64,000 bases of DNA from Rhodoplanes serenus (GCA_945897515.1 CAMDFO010000018.1:1-64000), one strand, 5' to 3'. Shown: positions 7,416 to 17,692, counted from the first letter of the stretch. Made by a program: numbers and translations. Notes: a model not told the origin generated them from the letters alone.

Positions 7416-8246
7416 ATGACTCCGTTCGGCAGGCTGGCCCTGCACACCTGGACCGTGGATACGACACCGCTCGACGTTGCGCTTGCCGCCGCCAAGAGCG
7501 GCGGTTTCGATGCGGTGGAGCTTCGCCGCACCGATTTCAAGCGCTGCTACGAAAAGGGCCTGTCCAACGAGGCCGTGCTCGACATGGTTCGCGCCGCGGA
7601 TATTCCGGTCTGCACGCTGGGATGCGAATACGGCTGGCTGTTCGCCACTGGCGACGAGAGCAAGCGGCTTTTTGCCGATCTGAAGGAAACCTGCGCCAAC
7701 GCCCGCGCGCTCGATTGTTCGCAGATCATGTGCGCGCCGGGCCAGAACGTCGGCTCGATGAAAGACGGGATCGAGAACCTCAAGCGCGGCGCCGATATCG
7801 TCGGCGAGCACGGGCTGACCGTTGCGATCGAGTTCAACTCCCAGCACGCCGTGATCAACTGCATCGCCGCACTGCGCGAACTGCTCGCTGGCGCGGGGCG
7901 GAAAAACGCCGGCATGCTGCTCGACGCCTATCACATGCAGCGTAGCGGCGCCGGCGGCCGCGGTTTTGCCGATGTTGCGCTGTCCGAGATTGCGGCGTTC
8001 CAGTACAGCGACGTTCCCGATGCGCCGGTGCCGACCGGGGTGAAGCGGCCGGCCGACCGGCTGCCGCCGGGGCAGGGCATCGTGCAATGGATCGATGTGC
8101 TTTCGCTCCTCAATGAGAAGGGCTTCACCGGGCACTTGAGCTACGAAGCCCCGAACCCCGCGCTGTGGTCGCGCCCCGCTGCCGATGTGGCGCGTGAGGG
8201 CGTCGCAGCGATGCGTGCGCTGATCGCGAAAGCCGTGACCGCATAA
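7416..8246 (+). CDS. Sugar phosphate isomerase/epimerase-like TIM barrel
   Basis: 276 residues of the AP endonuclease 2 / xylose isomerase-like barrel family. Likely metal ligands sit at strand ends: glutamate in VAIEFN, aspartate and histidine in LLDAYHM, aspartate in QYSDVP and glutamate in LSYEAPN. The family includes isomerases, epimerases, dehydratases and inosose-type enzymes acting on sugars or hydroxy acids, so the reaction stays open. It is cytoplasmic and the last gene of the 4995-8246 cassette; a strong hairpin terminator begins seven bases after its stop. GAAAGGAA precedes the start. Confidence 0.78.
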   Translation: MTPFGRLALHTWTVDTTPLDVALAAAKSGGFDAVELRRTDFKRCYEKGLSNEAVLDMVRAADIPVCTLGCEYGWLFATGDESKRLFADLKETCANARALDCSQIMCAPGQNVGSMKDGIENLKRGADIVGEHGLTVAIEFNSQHAVINCIAALRELLAGAGRKNAGMLLDAYHMQRSGAGGRGFADVALSEIAAFQYSDVPDAPVPTGVKRPADRLPPGQGIVQWIDVLSLLNEKGFTGHLSYEAPNPALWSRPAADVAREGVAAMRALIAKAVTA

Positions 8247-8279
8247 AAACAACCCCGGCCTTTCGGCCGGGGCTGTTTT
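8247..8279. terminator. Bidirectional intrinsic terminator
   Basis: The stem CCCCGGCC (8253-8260) pairs with GGCCGGGG (8265-8272) across TTTC. AAAAACAA before it and CTGTTTTC after it give a T-rich tail on both strands. It ends the plus-strand Bug/isomerase cassette and the convergent minus-strand gene at 8299-8628. Confidence 0.85.
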
Positions 8280-8298
8280 CGCAGTGGCCTCCTACTGG

Positions 8299-8628
8299 TT
8301 ACCGCTGGGCCGGGGCAGGCGATGGCTGCGCGGGCGGAGATGCCATGCCCGAACCGGTCGTCGAAGGAGCGGGCGACGGGTTGCGCGGCGGCGCCATGCC
8401 GGTGGTCGCGGCCGGCGGCTGCGGCGCTACCTCGTTGCTGGCGGTGCTCGACGAATCCGGCGAGCGGCCAAAGATGAAGACCAGCAGCAGCGCCAGGACG
8501 ACGCCGCCGGCGATCCAACCCCACATCGCGTTGGATTCTTCCAACTCGCCGAGGCGTTGTTCGCGTCTGGTCTCTTCTCGAAGCGGCGGGTCGGACAGCC
8601 GCGGATCGGTATAGCGGGGATCGCTCAT
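8299..8628 (-). CDS. Single-pass membrane protein with proline-rich tail
   Basis: 109 residues. A charged N-terminal region (MSDPRYTDPRLSDPPLREET) precedes one transmembrane helix at about 35-54 (MWGWIAGGVVLALLLVFIFG); the remainder is a low-complexity Pro/Ala/Ser tail, probably in the periplasm. I do not recognise a family with known function. A GGAGA ribosome site stands nine bases before the ATG. Upstream, at 8662-8686, a near match to an EcfG promoter (GGAAC-N16-GGTT on the minus strand) differs from the consensus by one base. Confidence 0.65.
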   Translation of the reverse strand: MSDPRYTDPRLSDPPLREETRREQRLGELEESNAMWGWIAGGVVLALLLVFIFGRSPDSSSTASNEVAPQPPAATTGMAPPRNPSPAPSTTGSGMASPPAQPSPAPAQR

Positions 8629-8765
8629 CTAAAATCTCCCAGGGTTTCTTGCTGGGAAGACAACCAACTGGTTCGCGCTGGGTTCCGGTTCCAGTGGGGT
8701 GGTTCGGTGGGGGCGTAGGCGCAACAGACTGACGAACTTGGGATATTCGGCTAAACACATAAGCC

Positions 8766-9653
8766 ATGCAAAAATCGCCGCGCTCGTTTGCAGATATCGC
8801 CGTTTTTGCGGCGCCGGCCGTCTTCGTCCTGCTGTGGTCCTCCGGATTCATCGGCGCCAAGCTCGGCTTGCCCTACGCCGAGCCGATGACGTTCCTCACG
8901 GTGCGAATGGCTGCGGTCGTGGCGCTGATCGGCGTCATCGTGTTGGCGACGCGCCCGCCATGGCCCGGCGGCGCCGGTACACTGCACAGCGTCGTCGCCG
9001 GTATCCTGGTGCATGGGTGTTATCTTGGCGGCGTATTCGTGGCGATGGACCGCGGCTTCCCGGCCGGGCTCGCGGCGCTGATCGTCAGCCTTCAGCCGGT
9101 GCTCACTTCAACGCTGGCGAACCGCCTTATGGGCGAGCGGGTGATGCCGCGGCAATGGGCCGGGCTGCTGCTCGGCATAGCGGGGGTTTATCTGATCGTG
9201 CACGAACGCACCGCGGGCGAAGGCTCGGCCATGGCCTGGGTCGCGATTACGATCGCGCTCATCGGGATCACCGTCGGCACATTCTACCAGAAGCGCTTCG
9301 GTGGCGGCATCGACTGGCGTAGCGGATTCTTTATTCAGTATGCCGCTGCCACTCTCCTGTTCGGGCTCGCCGCGGTCGGTTTCGAGACGCGTGCGATCCA
9401 ATGGTCCGCCGAATTCCTGATCGCGCTGGCGTGGCTGGTGTTCGTTCTTTCGTTCGGTGCGATCTGGCTATTCTATTTCCTGATCCGTCGTTCGGCGACC
9501 ACGCGCGTCGTAAGCCTGCTCTATCTCCAGCCGCCGCTGACCGCGCTGATGGCCTGGGCGCTGTTCGACGAACGGCTGGCACCGCTTGCGCTGTTGGGCA
9601 TGGCAATCTGCGTGCTGGGAGTTGCAATGGTGAATTGGCGGGTGGGGCGATAG
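8766..9653 (+). CDS. EamA/DMT-superfamily permease
   Basis: 295 residues with about ten hydrophobic helices in two homologous EamA halves (residues 15-150 and 160-290). The first helix has the family pattern VLLWSSGFIGAKLG and the second half repeats it with ALAWLVFVLSFGAIWLFYFL. Such inner-membrane carriers export amino acids, their metabolites or other small molecules; the substrate cannot be predicted. The start context is weak, without a clear ribosome site, but no earlier in-frame start fits the first helix better. Confidence 0.83.
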   Translation: MQKSPRSFADIAVFAAPAVFVLLWSSGFIGAKLGLPYAEPMTFLTVRMAAVVALIGVIVLATRPPWPGGAGTLHSVVAGILVHGCYLGGVFVAMDRGFPAGLAALIVSLQPVLTSTLANRLMGERVMPRQWAGLLLGIAGVYLIVHERTAGEGSAMAWVAITIALIGITVGTFYQKRFGGGIDWRSGFFIQYAAATLLFGLAAVGFETRAIQWSAEFLIALAWLVFVLSFGAIWLFYFLIRRSATTRVVSLLYLQPPLTALMAWALFDERLAPLALLGMAICVLGVAMVNWRVGR

Positions 9654-9744
9654 GCAGGAGCAGCGAATTGTGGGCCTGAGGCTGGCCGCAGACGAAGCAG
9701 TCTAGCTCTGCTAGCTTTCTCCGATCGTTCCAGGGGAGGCGTCG

Positions 9745-10782
9745 ATGCGGTTATTCTACGCACGTCCGTTCGCCGGTGCGTGTCTGATCTCCGTGCTGTC
9801 AGTGATCGCAGTGGCTGTCCCGGCCGCCGCGCAGAGCGTCGAGGAGTTCTACAAGGGCCGCACCATCCAGATGCCGATCGGCTTCAGCGCCGGCAGCGGC
9901 TACGACATCTATGCGCGTCTGCTGGCGCGCTTCATGAGCAAGCACATCCCGGGTAATCCCACCATCATCCCGCAGAACATGCCGGGCGCCGGCAGCCAGC
10001 GCGCGGCGCAATACCTCTATTCGGTGGCGCCCAAGGACGGCAGCGTGTTCGGCACCATCTCGCGCAGCATGCCGGTCGAGCCGTTGCTCGGCGACGCCAA
10101 GTTCGATGGCCGCCAGTTCACGTGGATCGGCAACATCGCCGACAACAACAGCCTGTGCGCGACCTGGCACACCGCGGGGATCAAGAATTGGAGCGACGTC
10201 GTCACCAAGCCGTTCGTTCTGGGCGGGCAGGGCCCCGGCTCGGATCTGGATAACTTCGCGTCGCTCTTGAAGAACGTGTTTGGCGCCAAGCTCAAGCTGG
10301 TCTCGGGCTATCCCGGGGGCTCCGAAGTCAATCTCGCAACCGAACGTCGCGAAATCGACGGCCGCTGCGGCTGGTCGTGGGACAGCATCAAGAGCACGAA
10401 GCCGGAATGGCTGCGCGATAAGAAGATCGACTTGCTTGTGGTATTCGCCTTCGAAAAAGCCGCGGACATTCCGGCCGATGTGCCGCTGATCATGGACAAG
10501 GCGCAGACCGAGGAGCAGCGGCAGATCCTGCGGGTGCATCTGGCCGCGCAAGCGCTTGGCCGGCCGTTTGCCGCGCCCCCCGGCATTCCGGAGGACCGCA
10601 AGGCCGCGCTGCGCGCTGCCTTCGACGCCACGATGAAGGACAAGGAATTTGTCGCCGAGACCAACAGGGTGCGCCTTGAGGTCAGTCCCTCGACCGGCGC
10701 TCAGATCGACAAGCTGCTGGCGGATATCTATGCGACGCCGGCCGGCGTGATCGCCAAGGCGAAGGACGCGGTGAAGAACTAA
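9745..10782 (+). CDS. Bug/TctC-like extracytoplasmic binding protein, divergent branch
   Basis: 345 residues with signal peptide 1-30 (cleavage near AAAQ). The core GRTIQMPIGFSAGSGYDIYA and PGNPTIIPQNMPGAGS is a variant of the Bug ligand loops, with GSGYD in place of GGPxD and a longer middle region containing extra cysteines (CATW, RCGWSW). This branch is common in Bradyrhizobium-like genomes beside unrelated genes. Ligand unknown, probably an organic acid. Start has GGGGAGG. The stop overlaps the stop of the convergent thioesterase gene by four bases. Confidence 0.78.
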   Translation: MRLFYARPFAGACLISVLSVIAVAVPAAAQSVEEFYKGRTIQMPIGFSAGSGYDIYARLLARFMSKHIPGNPTIIPQNMPGAGSQRAAQYLYSVAPKDGSVFGTISRSMPVEPLLGDAKFDGRQFTWIGNIADNNSLCATWHTAGIKNWSDVVTKPFVLGGQGPGSDLDNFASLLKNVFGAKLKLVSGYPGGSEVNLATERREIDGRCGWSWDSIKSTKPEWLRDKKIDLLVVFAFEKAADIPADVPLIMDKAQTEEQRQILRVHLAAQALGRPFAAPPGIPEDRKAALRAAFDATMKDKEFVAETNRVRLEVSPSTGAQIDKLLADIYATPAGVIAKAKDAVKN

Positions 10783-11204
10783 TCCTTCTTCAGCAGCACG
10801 ATCTGGGTCTGCGTGACGAGCGCGGCAAGCTTGCCGTCGCCGCGCGTCACCCGCGTCTGCCAGACCGTCGTGGAGCGGCCCTTGTGCAGCGGCGTGCATT
10901 CGGCGCGGGCAGTATCGCCAACCGCGATGCCGGCGAAGAAATTGGTCTTGCTTTCGATGGTCGAGGTCGAGGCGCCTTCCGGCAGGTTCGCCACCGCCGC
11001 CGTTCCGCCGAGGTTGTCGGCCAGCGCCATCACTGCGCCGCCGTGCAGCACACCGTTGCGGTTGCCGAGCTGTTCGGTCACGACCAGTTCGGCCGTGACG
11101 CGGTCCGGCGAGATGTGAGTGATCGTCATGCCCATGAGGCGCGCGAATGGCGGCTGGTCCTCGGGCTTCATGCTGAAATTGCGGGGCGGTGTGGGCTTGG
11201 TCAT
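10779..11204 (-). CDS. PaaI-family hotdog thioesterase
   Basis: 141 residues. The signature NRNGVLHGGAVMALADNLGG (about 50-69) carries the hotdog-fold HGG and the catalytic-type aspartate, and the later SKTNFFAGIAVGDTA matches the PaaI/YdiI branch. These enzymes hydrolyse acyl-CoA thioesters. The ATG at 11202-11204 is preferred; a second ATG 11 codons in (11171) is possible. The start lies 68 bases after the stop of the minus-strand hydrolase gene, so the two could be co-transcribed. Confidence 0.83.
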   Translation of the reverse strand: MTKPTPPRNFSMKPEDQPPFARLMGMTITHISPDRVTAELVVTEQLGNRNGVLHGGAVMALADNLGGTAAVANLPEGASTSTIESKTNFFAGIAVGDTARAECTPLHKGRSTTVWQTRVTRGDGKLAALVTQTQIVLLKKD

Positions 11205-11272
11205 GTCGCTTCGATTGCCACAGTCGCTGGCGAAGGTCCAGGAGGCCACGGAAAGGAAAGTTCCACGGCCGG

Positions 11273-11896
11273 CTAACGCTTTGAGGCCAGCCACTCGGCC
11301 GCGAGCTTGAGGTCTTCGCCGGTCAGAGCATGGCCCGCGCGGAGCACCTCGTAGGTCACATCCGCGCCGGCTTCGCCCAATAATGCCGCCAGCAGGCCTG
11401 CGCGCTCGGCCGGAACCAGCTCGTCGTGCGAACCTGCGAGCACCAGCACCGGCTTGCCTTCCAGGTCAGGCAGCGGCCGCGGGTCGAACGGCAGCATGGC
11501 GCGCATCAGGATGGCGCCGGCGAGCGCGTCGGGCTCGCGCAGCAGCAGCGACCAGGCGACGTTGGCGCCATTGGAATAGCCAAGTGCAATCGGCTTCTCG
11601 ATCTTGTAGTGCGCGCGGGCGCGTTTGAGGAAGCCGTCGAGTTCGGAAGTGCTGTGCCTGAGATCGTCCAGGTCCCACGCGCCGTCGGGACCGCGAGCGA
11701 TGAAACGCGGCATGCCCTGTTCGAGCACCTTGCCGCGTGGCGACAATACGGCCCGGCTGGGTGCGATCCGCTCCGCCAGCGGGACGAGGTCGTTCTCGTC
11801 GCCGCCGGTACCATGCAGCAGCAGGAGAGGCGGGCGGCTGGCGTCCTGTCCGGGCACGAAGCGATGGATGAAGCCGAGATCGGCGGCAGTGCTCAT
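11273..11896 (-). CDS. Alpha/beta hydrolase (carboxylesterase/phospholipase-like)
   Basis: 207 residues. LLLLHGTGGDEND (24-36) forms the oxyanion region, the nucleophile is S108 in GYSNG, and D158 (GSHDELVP) and H189 (AGHALT) complete the triad. It belongs to the YpfH/carboxylesterase group that cleaves short acyl esters, and is cytoplasmic as no signal peptide is present. Substrate unknown. It lies between the peroxiredoxin and thioesterase genes on the same strand; a hairpin separates it from the peroxiredoxin gene. Confidence 0.83.
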   Translation of the reverse strand: MSTAADLGFIHRFVPGQDASRPPLLLLHGTGGDENDLVPLAERIAPSRAVLSPRGKVLEQGMPRFIARGPDGAWDLDDLRHSTSELDGFLKRARAHYKIEKPIALGYSNGANVAWSLLLREPDALAGAILMRAMLPFDPRPLPDLEGKPVLVLAGSHDELVPAERAGLLAALLGEAGADVTYEVLRAGHALTGEDLKLAAEWLASKR

Positions 11897-11911
11897 GGAT
11901 CACCAAGCAAA

Positions 11912-11939
11912 GAGGGCGCGGCTTATGTGCCGCGCCCTC
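11912..11939 (-). terminator. Hairpin after the peroxiredoxin gene
   Basis: An 11-bp perfect stem, GAGGGCGCGGC (11912-11922) with GCCGCGCCCTC (11929-11939), lies 79 bases beyond the peroxiredoxin stop. The minus-strand tail is TCTTTGCTTG, only moderately U-rich, so termination may be partial and read on into the hydrolase gene. Confidence 0.5.
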
Positions 11940-12018
11940 GATATAATCTCGGCCGTTGCCGTGTACCAGCAGGCTACTTTGGCTGCGGCACGATGCGGAT
12001 ATAGGGCTTGGGCGATTT

Positions 12019-12633
12019 CTAGCCTGCCGGAAACAGATTCTTGGCATCGTCGTCCGACACCGAGCCCGCGATGATGACGTCTTCGCCCGGTTTCCAGTTC
12101 GCCGGCGTCGCCACCTTGTGCTTGGCGCCGAGCTGCAGCGAATCGATGACGCGCAGCACCTCGTCGAAATTGCGCCCGACCGTCATTGGATAGACCAGGA
12201 CCAGCTTCACCTTCTTGTCCGGGCCGATGATGAACACATTGCGGACGGTCTGGTTGTCGGCAGCCGTGCGTTTGGTCGGATCGCCCGACACCGGCGCCGG
12301 CAGCATGCCGTAGAGCTTGGATACGTTGTAATCGGTGTCGGCGATCATCGGAAAATTGGGCGCGAACCCTTGGGTCTCCTTGATGTCCGCAGCCCAGCCG
12401 GAATGCCGGTCGAGCGGATCGACCGAAAGGCCGATCACCTTGACGCCGCGCTTGTCGAACTCCGGTTTGATACGCGCCATGGCGCCGAGTTCGGTGGTGC
12501 AGACCGGCGTGAAATCCTTGGGGTGGGAAAACAACACCACCCACTTGTCGCCGATCCAGCCATGGAAGCGGATCTTGCCTTCGGTGGTTTCGGCTTCGAA
12601 ATCGGGAGCCGTATCGTTGATCGATAGCGCCAT
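12019..12633 (-). CDS. 1-Cys peroxiredoxin (Prx6 type)
   Basis: 204 residues. The peroxidatic cysteine is C45 in FTPVCTTELG, the Prx6-class motif, and no second conserved resolving cysteine is seen. The C-terminal domain (KHKVATPANWKPGEDVIIAG) is the one found only in the 1-Cys group. The cytoplasmic enzyme reduces H2O2 and alkyl or lipid hydroperoxides with thiol or glutathione reductants. The start ATG has GGAGG; an in-frame extension of 32 residues does not resemble peroxiredoxins. Confidence 0.92.
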   Translation of the reverse strand: MALSINDTAPDFEAETTEGKIRFHGWIGDKWVVLFSHPKDFTPVCTTELGAMARIKPEFDKRGVKVIGLSVDPLDRHSGWAADIKETQGFAPNFPMIADTDYNVSKLYGMLPAPVSGDPTKRTAADNQTVRNVFIIGPDKKVKLVLVYPMTVGRNFDEVLRVIDSLQLGAKHKVATPANWKPGEDVIIAGSVSDDDAKNLFPAG

Positions 12634-12828
12634 GATGGCCTCCAAACAGCAGCCCAACGCGAGGGGCCACCGACAGCGGGGATATAAGCTGCTCCAACCC
12701 GCCAGATAAGACGCCGATATTCCAAACATAGGCGCCGACGTGGAAGACTGTCATCGTGGCCCGGCTCCGGCTAGCATGGAACTTGCTCCCTCGTTGACAA
12801 TGTCCGGCCGACCTCGCAAAGCCAGCCC

Positions 12829-14844
<2,016 letters not shown>

Positions 14845-14880
14845 AACCGGACCGGCTGGCGGAACTGGCGCCGCTGCGCC

Positions 14881-15037
14881 GTGTCGACCCGCGAGGAGAT
14901 CGACAGGCGTCAGCCCGCCGGAAGAGGCCGGCGTCGCGCAGCATCCGATTCACGACGACGTCGAGGATCTTGGGCCGGAAGACTACGAGCAGTTGACCGA
15001 CGAGGTGGCCACGGTCGGAATCAAGCCGGTCGACTAA
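14881..15037 (+). pseudogene. Possible remnant of a small gene (frames broken)
   Basis: Protein-like sequence runs through two frames: from a GTG at 14881 it reads VSTREEIDRRQPA, then a shift near 14920 gives PEEAGVAQHPIHDDVEDLG and an acidic tail ending at 15037 (TVGIKPVD). The acidic second part has clean codon positions unlike random GC-rich DNA. I do not recognise a family. Either a small gene with one frameshift or a coincidence; the evidence is codon pattern alone. Confidence 0.25.
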
Positions 15038-15075
15038 TCGTGGCGTCGGATGCCGTCGCGTGTCACCATCGCGGC

Positions 15076-15561
15076 ATGAACCTGCTGTCTCCATCCAGCC
15101 GGATCGGCCGCGGCCCGTTCGTCGCCGCGGTGCTCGCGGTTTATGCGCTGAGCGTACTGTCGCAATCGTTGCTGGTGCCGCCGGTTACTGCCATGTTCGG
15201 ACTCGGTCCCATCTGCGCGGTGCAGGGCGCGTTGATTGCCGCATGGACGGTGCTGCACATGCAGCGGCTGCGCGATGCGGGGCGGCCAACCGGATTGGCT
15301 GTGGGCATCGCCGCGATTTATGCGCTCGCGTTCGTGCTGCTGCTGCTGGTCATCGTGGTGGCGGGCGAGGCCGATGGCAGGGGCATGCTTCAGTTCTTCG
15401 CCATCTTCTATTTTTTCGCGATTTTGATCACCGACCCGCAGCTTGGCATGATCGGCTATTGGCTGATCGGCTTTCTGGCGCTCATCCTGTTGCCGTTCGT
15501 GATCGCGTTCTGCTTCTCGATCTGGGCCGCGACCCGCCCGAGCGCGCCGACTGCGCCATGA
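15076..15561 (+). CDS. DUF805-like small membrane protein
   Basis: 161 residues with four hydrophobic helices (about 13-33, 38-58, 75-98, 105-155). SPSSRIGRGPF near the N-terminus and MQRLRDAGRPTGL in the first cytoplasmic loop are the pattern of DUF805 proteins (YhaH-like), whose role is unknown. Its stop overlaps the ATG of the next gene (ATGA), making a tight three-gene unit with the cyclotransferase-like and acylphosphatase genes. The ATG at 15076 is the first that gives the membrane protein; the upstream frame is not protein-like. Confidence 0.7.
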   Translation: MNLLSPSSRIGRGPFVAAVLAVYALSVLSQSLLVPPVTAMFGLGPICAVQGALIAAWTVLHMQRLRDAGRPTGLAVGIAAIYALAFVLLLLVIVVAGEADGRGMLQFFAIFYFFAILITDPQLGMIGYWLIGFLALILLPFVIAFCFSIWAATRPSAPTAP

Positions 15562-16022
15562 CGTTGCACTTCTCCTATGGATCGAACATGAGCCGTGCGC
15601 TGATGCACGTCCATGCACCGGGCGCTCGGGCGGTCGGCGCCGCGCAGCTTCCCGGTCATCGCTTCGTCATCACCTGCGACGGCTACGCCTCGGTGGTGCC
15701 GGCGCCGGCGCAGATCGTGCACGGTGTGCTGTGGCGGCTGACGCCGCGCGACGTGGTGATGATCGACGCGTGGGAGAATATCGAGAGCGGGCTCTATCGT
15801 CAGGCGATCCTGCCGGTGCGGCATGCCGGCCGTCGCACGCTCGCGCTGGTCTATCTCGCGCGGCCGAGCGGGGAGGGCAGGCCGAAGCAGGGGTACATGG
15901 AGTTGGTCATCGCCGCCGCGCAGGATTGGGGCTTTCCGGCTCCCTATGTCCGCTCGCTGCAGCGGTGGACTCCGGCAGCCAGCCGCGGCCCGCGTCGCCT
16001 CGACTTCGGAGACATCCGATGA
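15558..16022 (+). CDS. Gamma-glutamylcyclotransferase-like (AIG2) protein
   Basis: 154 residues. HFSYGSNMS at 4-12 is the substrate-binding YGSN signature of the gamma-glutamylcyclotransferase fold; VLWRLTPRDVVMIDAWENIESG and LVYLA are also family features, and the acidic residue in DAWENIE sits where the catalytic glutamate is expected. Likely acts on gamma-glutamyl amino acids or amines in the cytoplasm. ATGA overlaps link it both to the gene before and the gene after. Confidence 0.78.
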   Translation: MTLHFSYGSNMSRALMHVHAPGARAVGAAQLPGHRFVITCDGYASVVPAPAQIVHGVLWRLTPRDVVMIDAWENIESGLYRQAILPVRHAGRRTLALVYLARPSGEGRPKQGYMELVIAAAQDWGFPAPYVRSLQRWTPAASRGPRRLDFGDIR

Positions 16023-16309
16023 ACACCGTGCGGCATGTCGTCGTCAGGGGCCGGGTGCAGGGCGTCGGCTATCGCGCCTTCGTCGCGGACGAGGCGCTGC
16101 GGCGTGGCCTCAACGGCTGGGTGCGCAACCGGCGCGACGGGACGGTCGAGGCTTTGTTCGACGGTCCGGCCGAGGCGGTTGTCGCGATGATCGAGACTTG
16201 CCGCCAGGGCCCGTTCGGCGCGCGCGTCGACGGCATCGAGCAGCGCGAGGCGACGCCGCAGGAATTGGCGTCCCGGACCGGCAATTTCTCGGTGCTGCCG
16301 ACAACGTGA
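16019..16309 (+). CDS. acyP: Acylphosphatase
   Basis: 96 residues, the standard acylphosphatase size. GRVQGVGYRAF places the phosphate-binding arginine at R19, and GWVRN gives the catalytic asparagine N37; GTVEALFDGP follows as usual. It hydrolyses carboxyl-phosphate bonds such as acetyl phosphate or 1,3-bisphosphoglycerate in the cytoplasm. Its ATG overlaps the stop of the cyclotransferase-like gene. It is convergent with lipB, five bases apart. Confidence 0.9.
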   Translation: MNTVRHVVVRGRVQGVGYRAFVADEALRRGLNGWVRNRRDGTVEALFDGPAEAVVAMIETCRQGPFGARVDGIEQREATPQELASRTGNFSVLPTT

Positions 16310-16314
16310 TGCGG

Positions 16315-17046
16315 TCACGTGCTGGTCGTCGGTCCGAACAATTCCTCGAACGCGCGCCGCAACGCCATGTCCACCTCCGGCATGGTCACCGGCAGTCCGA
16401 GATCGGCCAAGCTGGTGACGCCGTAGCGCGCTGCCGATACCCCGCACGGCACGATGCCGGAAAAATGCGACAGCTCCGGCTCGACGTTGAGCGCGATGCC
16501 GTGCAGCGACACCCATTTGCGGACGCGGATGCCGATCGCGGCGATCTTGTCCTCGAAGCCGTCGCCCTTGTTCGGCCTTCGCACCCACACGCCGATGCGA
16601 TCCTCGCGCCGCTCGCCGCGCACGTTGAACGCCGCGAGCGTCCGGATGATCCATTCCTCCAGCGTGGCGACGAAGGCGCGCACGTCCGGCTTTCGCCGAT
16701 TGAGGTCCAGCATCACGTAGGCCACCCGCTGACCGGGGCCGTGATAGGTGAACTGCCCGCCGCGCCCGACGTGGTGCACCGGAAAGCGCGCCTCGATCAG
16801 CTCCTCCGGCCGCGCACTGGTGCCTGCGGTGTAGAGCGGCGGATGCTCCAGCAGCCAGACCAGCTCTGCTGCATCGCCGGCCGCGATCGCCGCCACCCGC
16901 GCGTCCATCTCGGCCAGCGCGGCCTCATAGGGCACAGGCGTGTCGCTGACGCGCCATTCGACCGGCGGCGAGCCCGGAGCGGTCTTCAGGCCGGCAACCG
17001 GCAAATCGCGCGTGTTAACCACTCGTTCACCATAACGGGCCGACAC
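16315..17046 (-). CDS. lipB: Octanoyl-ACP:protein N-octanoyltransferase
   Basis: 243 residues. [17 protein letters not shown] (94-110) is the acyl-binding signature, K167 in EDKIAAIG and C191 in GIVPCGVS form the catalytic Cys/Lys pair. The enzyme moves octanoyl groups from ACP to lipoyl domains of 2-oxoacid dehydrogenases and the glycine cleavage H protein, the first step of lipoate synthesis. The first codon of this frame is GTG (17044-17046); an internal GTG eight codons on is an alternative. lipA is not in the window. Confidence 0.93.
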   Translation of the reverse strand: MSARYGERVVNTRDLPVAGLKTAPGSPPVEWRVSDTPVPYEAALAEMDARVAAIAAGDAAELVWLLEHPPLYTAGTSARPEELIEARFPVHHVGRGGQFTYHGPGQRVAYVMLDLNRRKPDVRAFVATLEEWIIRTLAAFNVRGERREDRIGVWVRRPNKGDGFEDKIAAIGIRVRKWVSLHGIALNVEPELSHFSGIVPCGVSAARYGVTSLADLGLPVTMPEVDMALRRAFEELFGPTTST

Positions 17047-17082
17047 TCGATTGAAGCCCAGCCGTCATACCCAAGGATTCGA

Positions 17083-17325
17083 ATGTCCACTCTCGACAAC
17101 GTTGCCGTCGATATCGCCGTCGTGCTCGGAACCACCGCGATGCCGATCCATCAGGTCCTGCGTCTCGGCCGCGGCGCTATCATCGAACTCGAAGCCACCG
17201 AGAACGACGAAGTCTCGATTCTCGCCAACAATTATCCCGTCGCCAAGGGCACCGTGGTGGTTCAAGGCAACCGGATCGCCGTCGAGGTCAAGCAGATACT
17301 GCCAAGCTCGGCCCCCGGGGCCTGA
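17083..17325 (+). CDS. FliN-like SpoA-domain protein, short form
   Basis: 80 residues that are almost only one SpoA/FliN domain: VDIAVVLGTTAMPIHQVLRL, GRGAIIEL, ANNYPVAKGTVVV and RIAVEVKQIL follow the FliN C-terminal domain strand by strand. FliN is part of the flagellar C-ring and binds FliH and CheY-related partners. Here it has no N-terminal extension and no flagellar neighbours; it lies between lipB and tRNA-Leu. The ATG at 17083 is used because the fold begins there. It could be the organism's real FliN or a spare paralogue. Confidence 0.75.
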   Translation: MSTLDNVAVDIAVVLGTTAMPIHQVLRLGRGAIIELEATENDEVSILANNYPVAKGTVVVQGNRIAVEVKQILPSSAPGA

Positions 17326-17414
17326 TTTAAGGGCGCTCTTGTACCTCCGGGGCCGATTTGTTACATCGCGCCCTACCTCGATGCCGGGCTCTTCGGCCGG
17401 TGTCCACTCCACAT

Positions 17415-17499
17415 GCGGCCGTGGCGGAATTGGTAGACGCACTAGCTTGAGGTGCTAGCGGGGTAACCCGTGGAGGTTCGAGTCCTCTCGGCCGCACCA
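17415..17499 (+). tRNA. tRNA-Leu (anticodon GAG)
   Basis: 85 bases with the CCA end encoded (17497-17499). The acceptor stem GCGGCCG (17415-17421) pairs with CGGCCGC (17489-17495). The anticodon arm CTAGC-TTGAGGT-GCTAG gives anticodon GAG, reading CUC and CUU leucine codons. A long variable arm (GGGGTAACCC) marks it as class II, and the T arm GGAGG-TTCGAGT-CCTCT is intact. No att-like duplication of its 3' end is seen downstream. Confidence 0.95.
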
Positions 17500-17692
17500 G
17501 TGGAACCGGGCGATTGCTCTTCGCCCGCTCGGTCGCGCCCGCGGGCGGACCGAAAATCCTATCCCCGTCAAAGACGTGCCTGATCCGGGAACGCCGACGA
17601 TAGTCGGGAGTTGACTCTAGGTCATTGTTTTTTTTGAGTTTTTACGAAAAATAGGCTAGCCTGGCTGGCCGCGGCAACGATCGAGTCCACCT

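Noticed and set aside
6300-8252. Long open frame on the minus strand (650 codons)
   Set aside because: It is antisense to the second Bug gene and the TIM-barrel gene. Its translation is Arg/Gly/Asp/Ala-rich without any domain, as expected for the mirror of high-GC coding DNA.
8662-8686. EcfG promoter for the proline-tailed membrane protein
   Set aside because: The minus strand reads GGAAC-N16-GGTT, one base off the consensus. Possible, but not counted with the exact sites.
17588-17612. EcfG promoter for the type I secretion genes
   Set aside because: GGAAC-N16-AGTT has one mismatch in the conserved -10 part, unlike the four exact matches. Kept only as a note.
17415-17692. Integration site of a mobile element at tRNA-Leu
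   Set aside because: No integrase gene, no duplicated tRNA 3' end and no change in gene character downstream.
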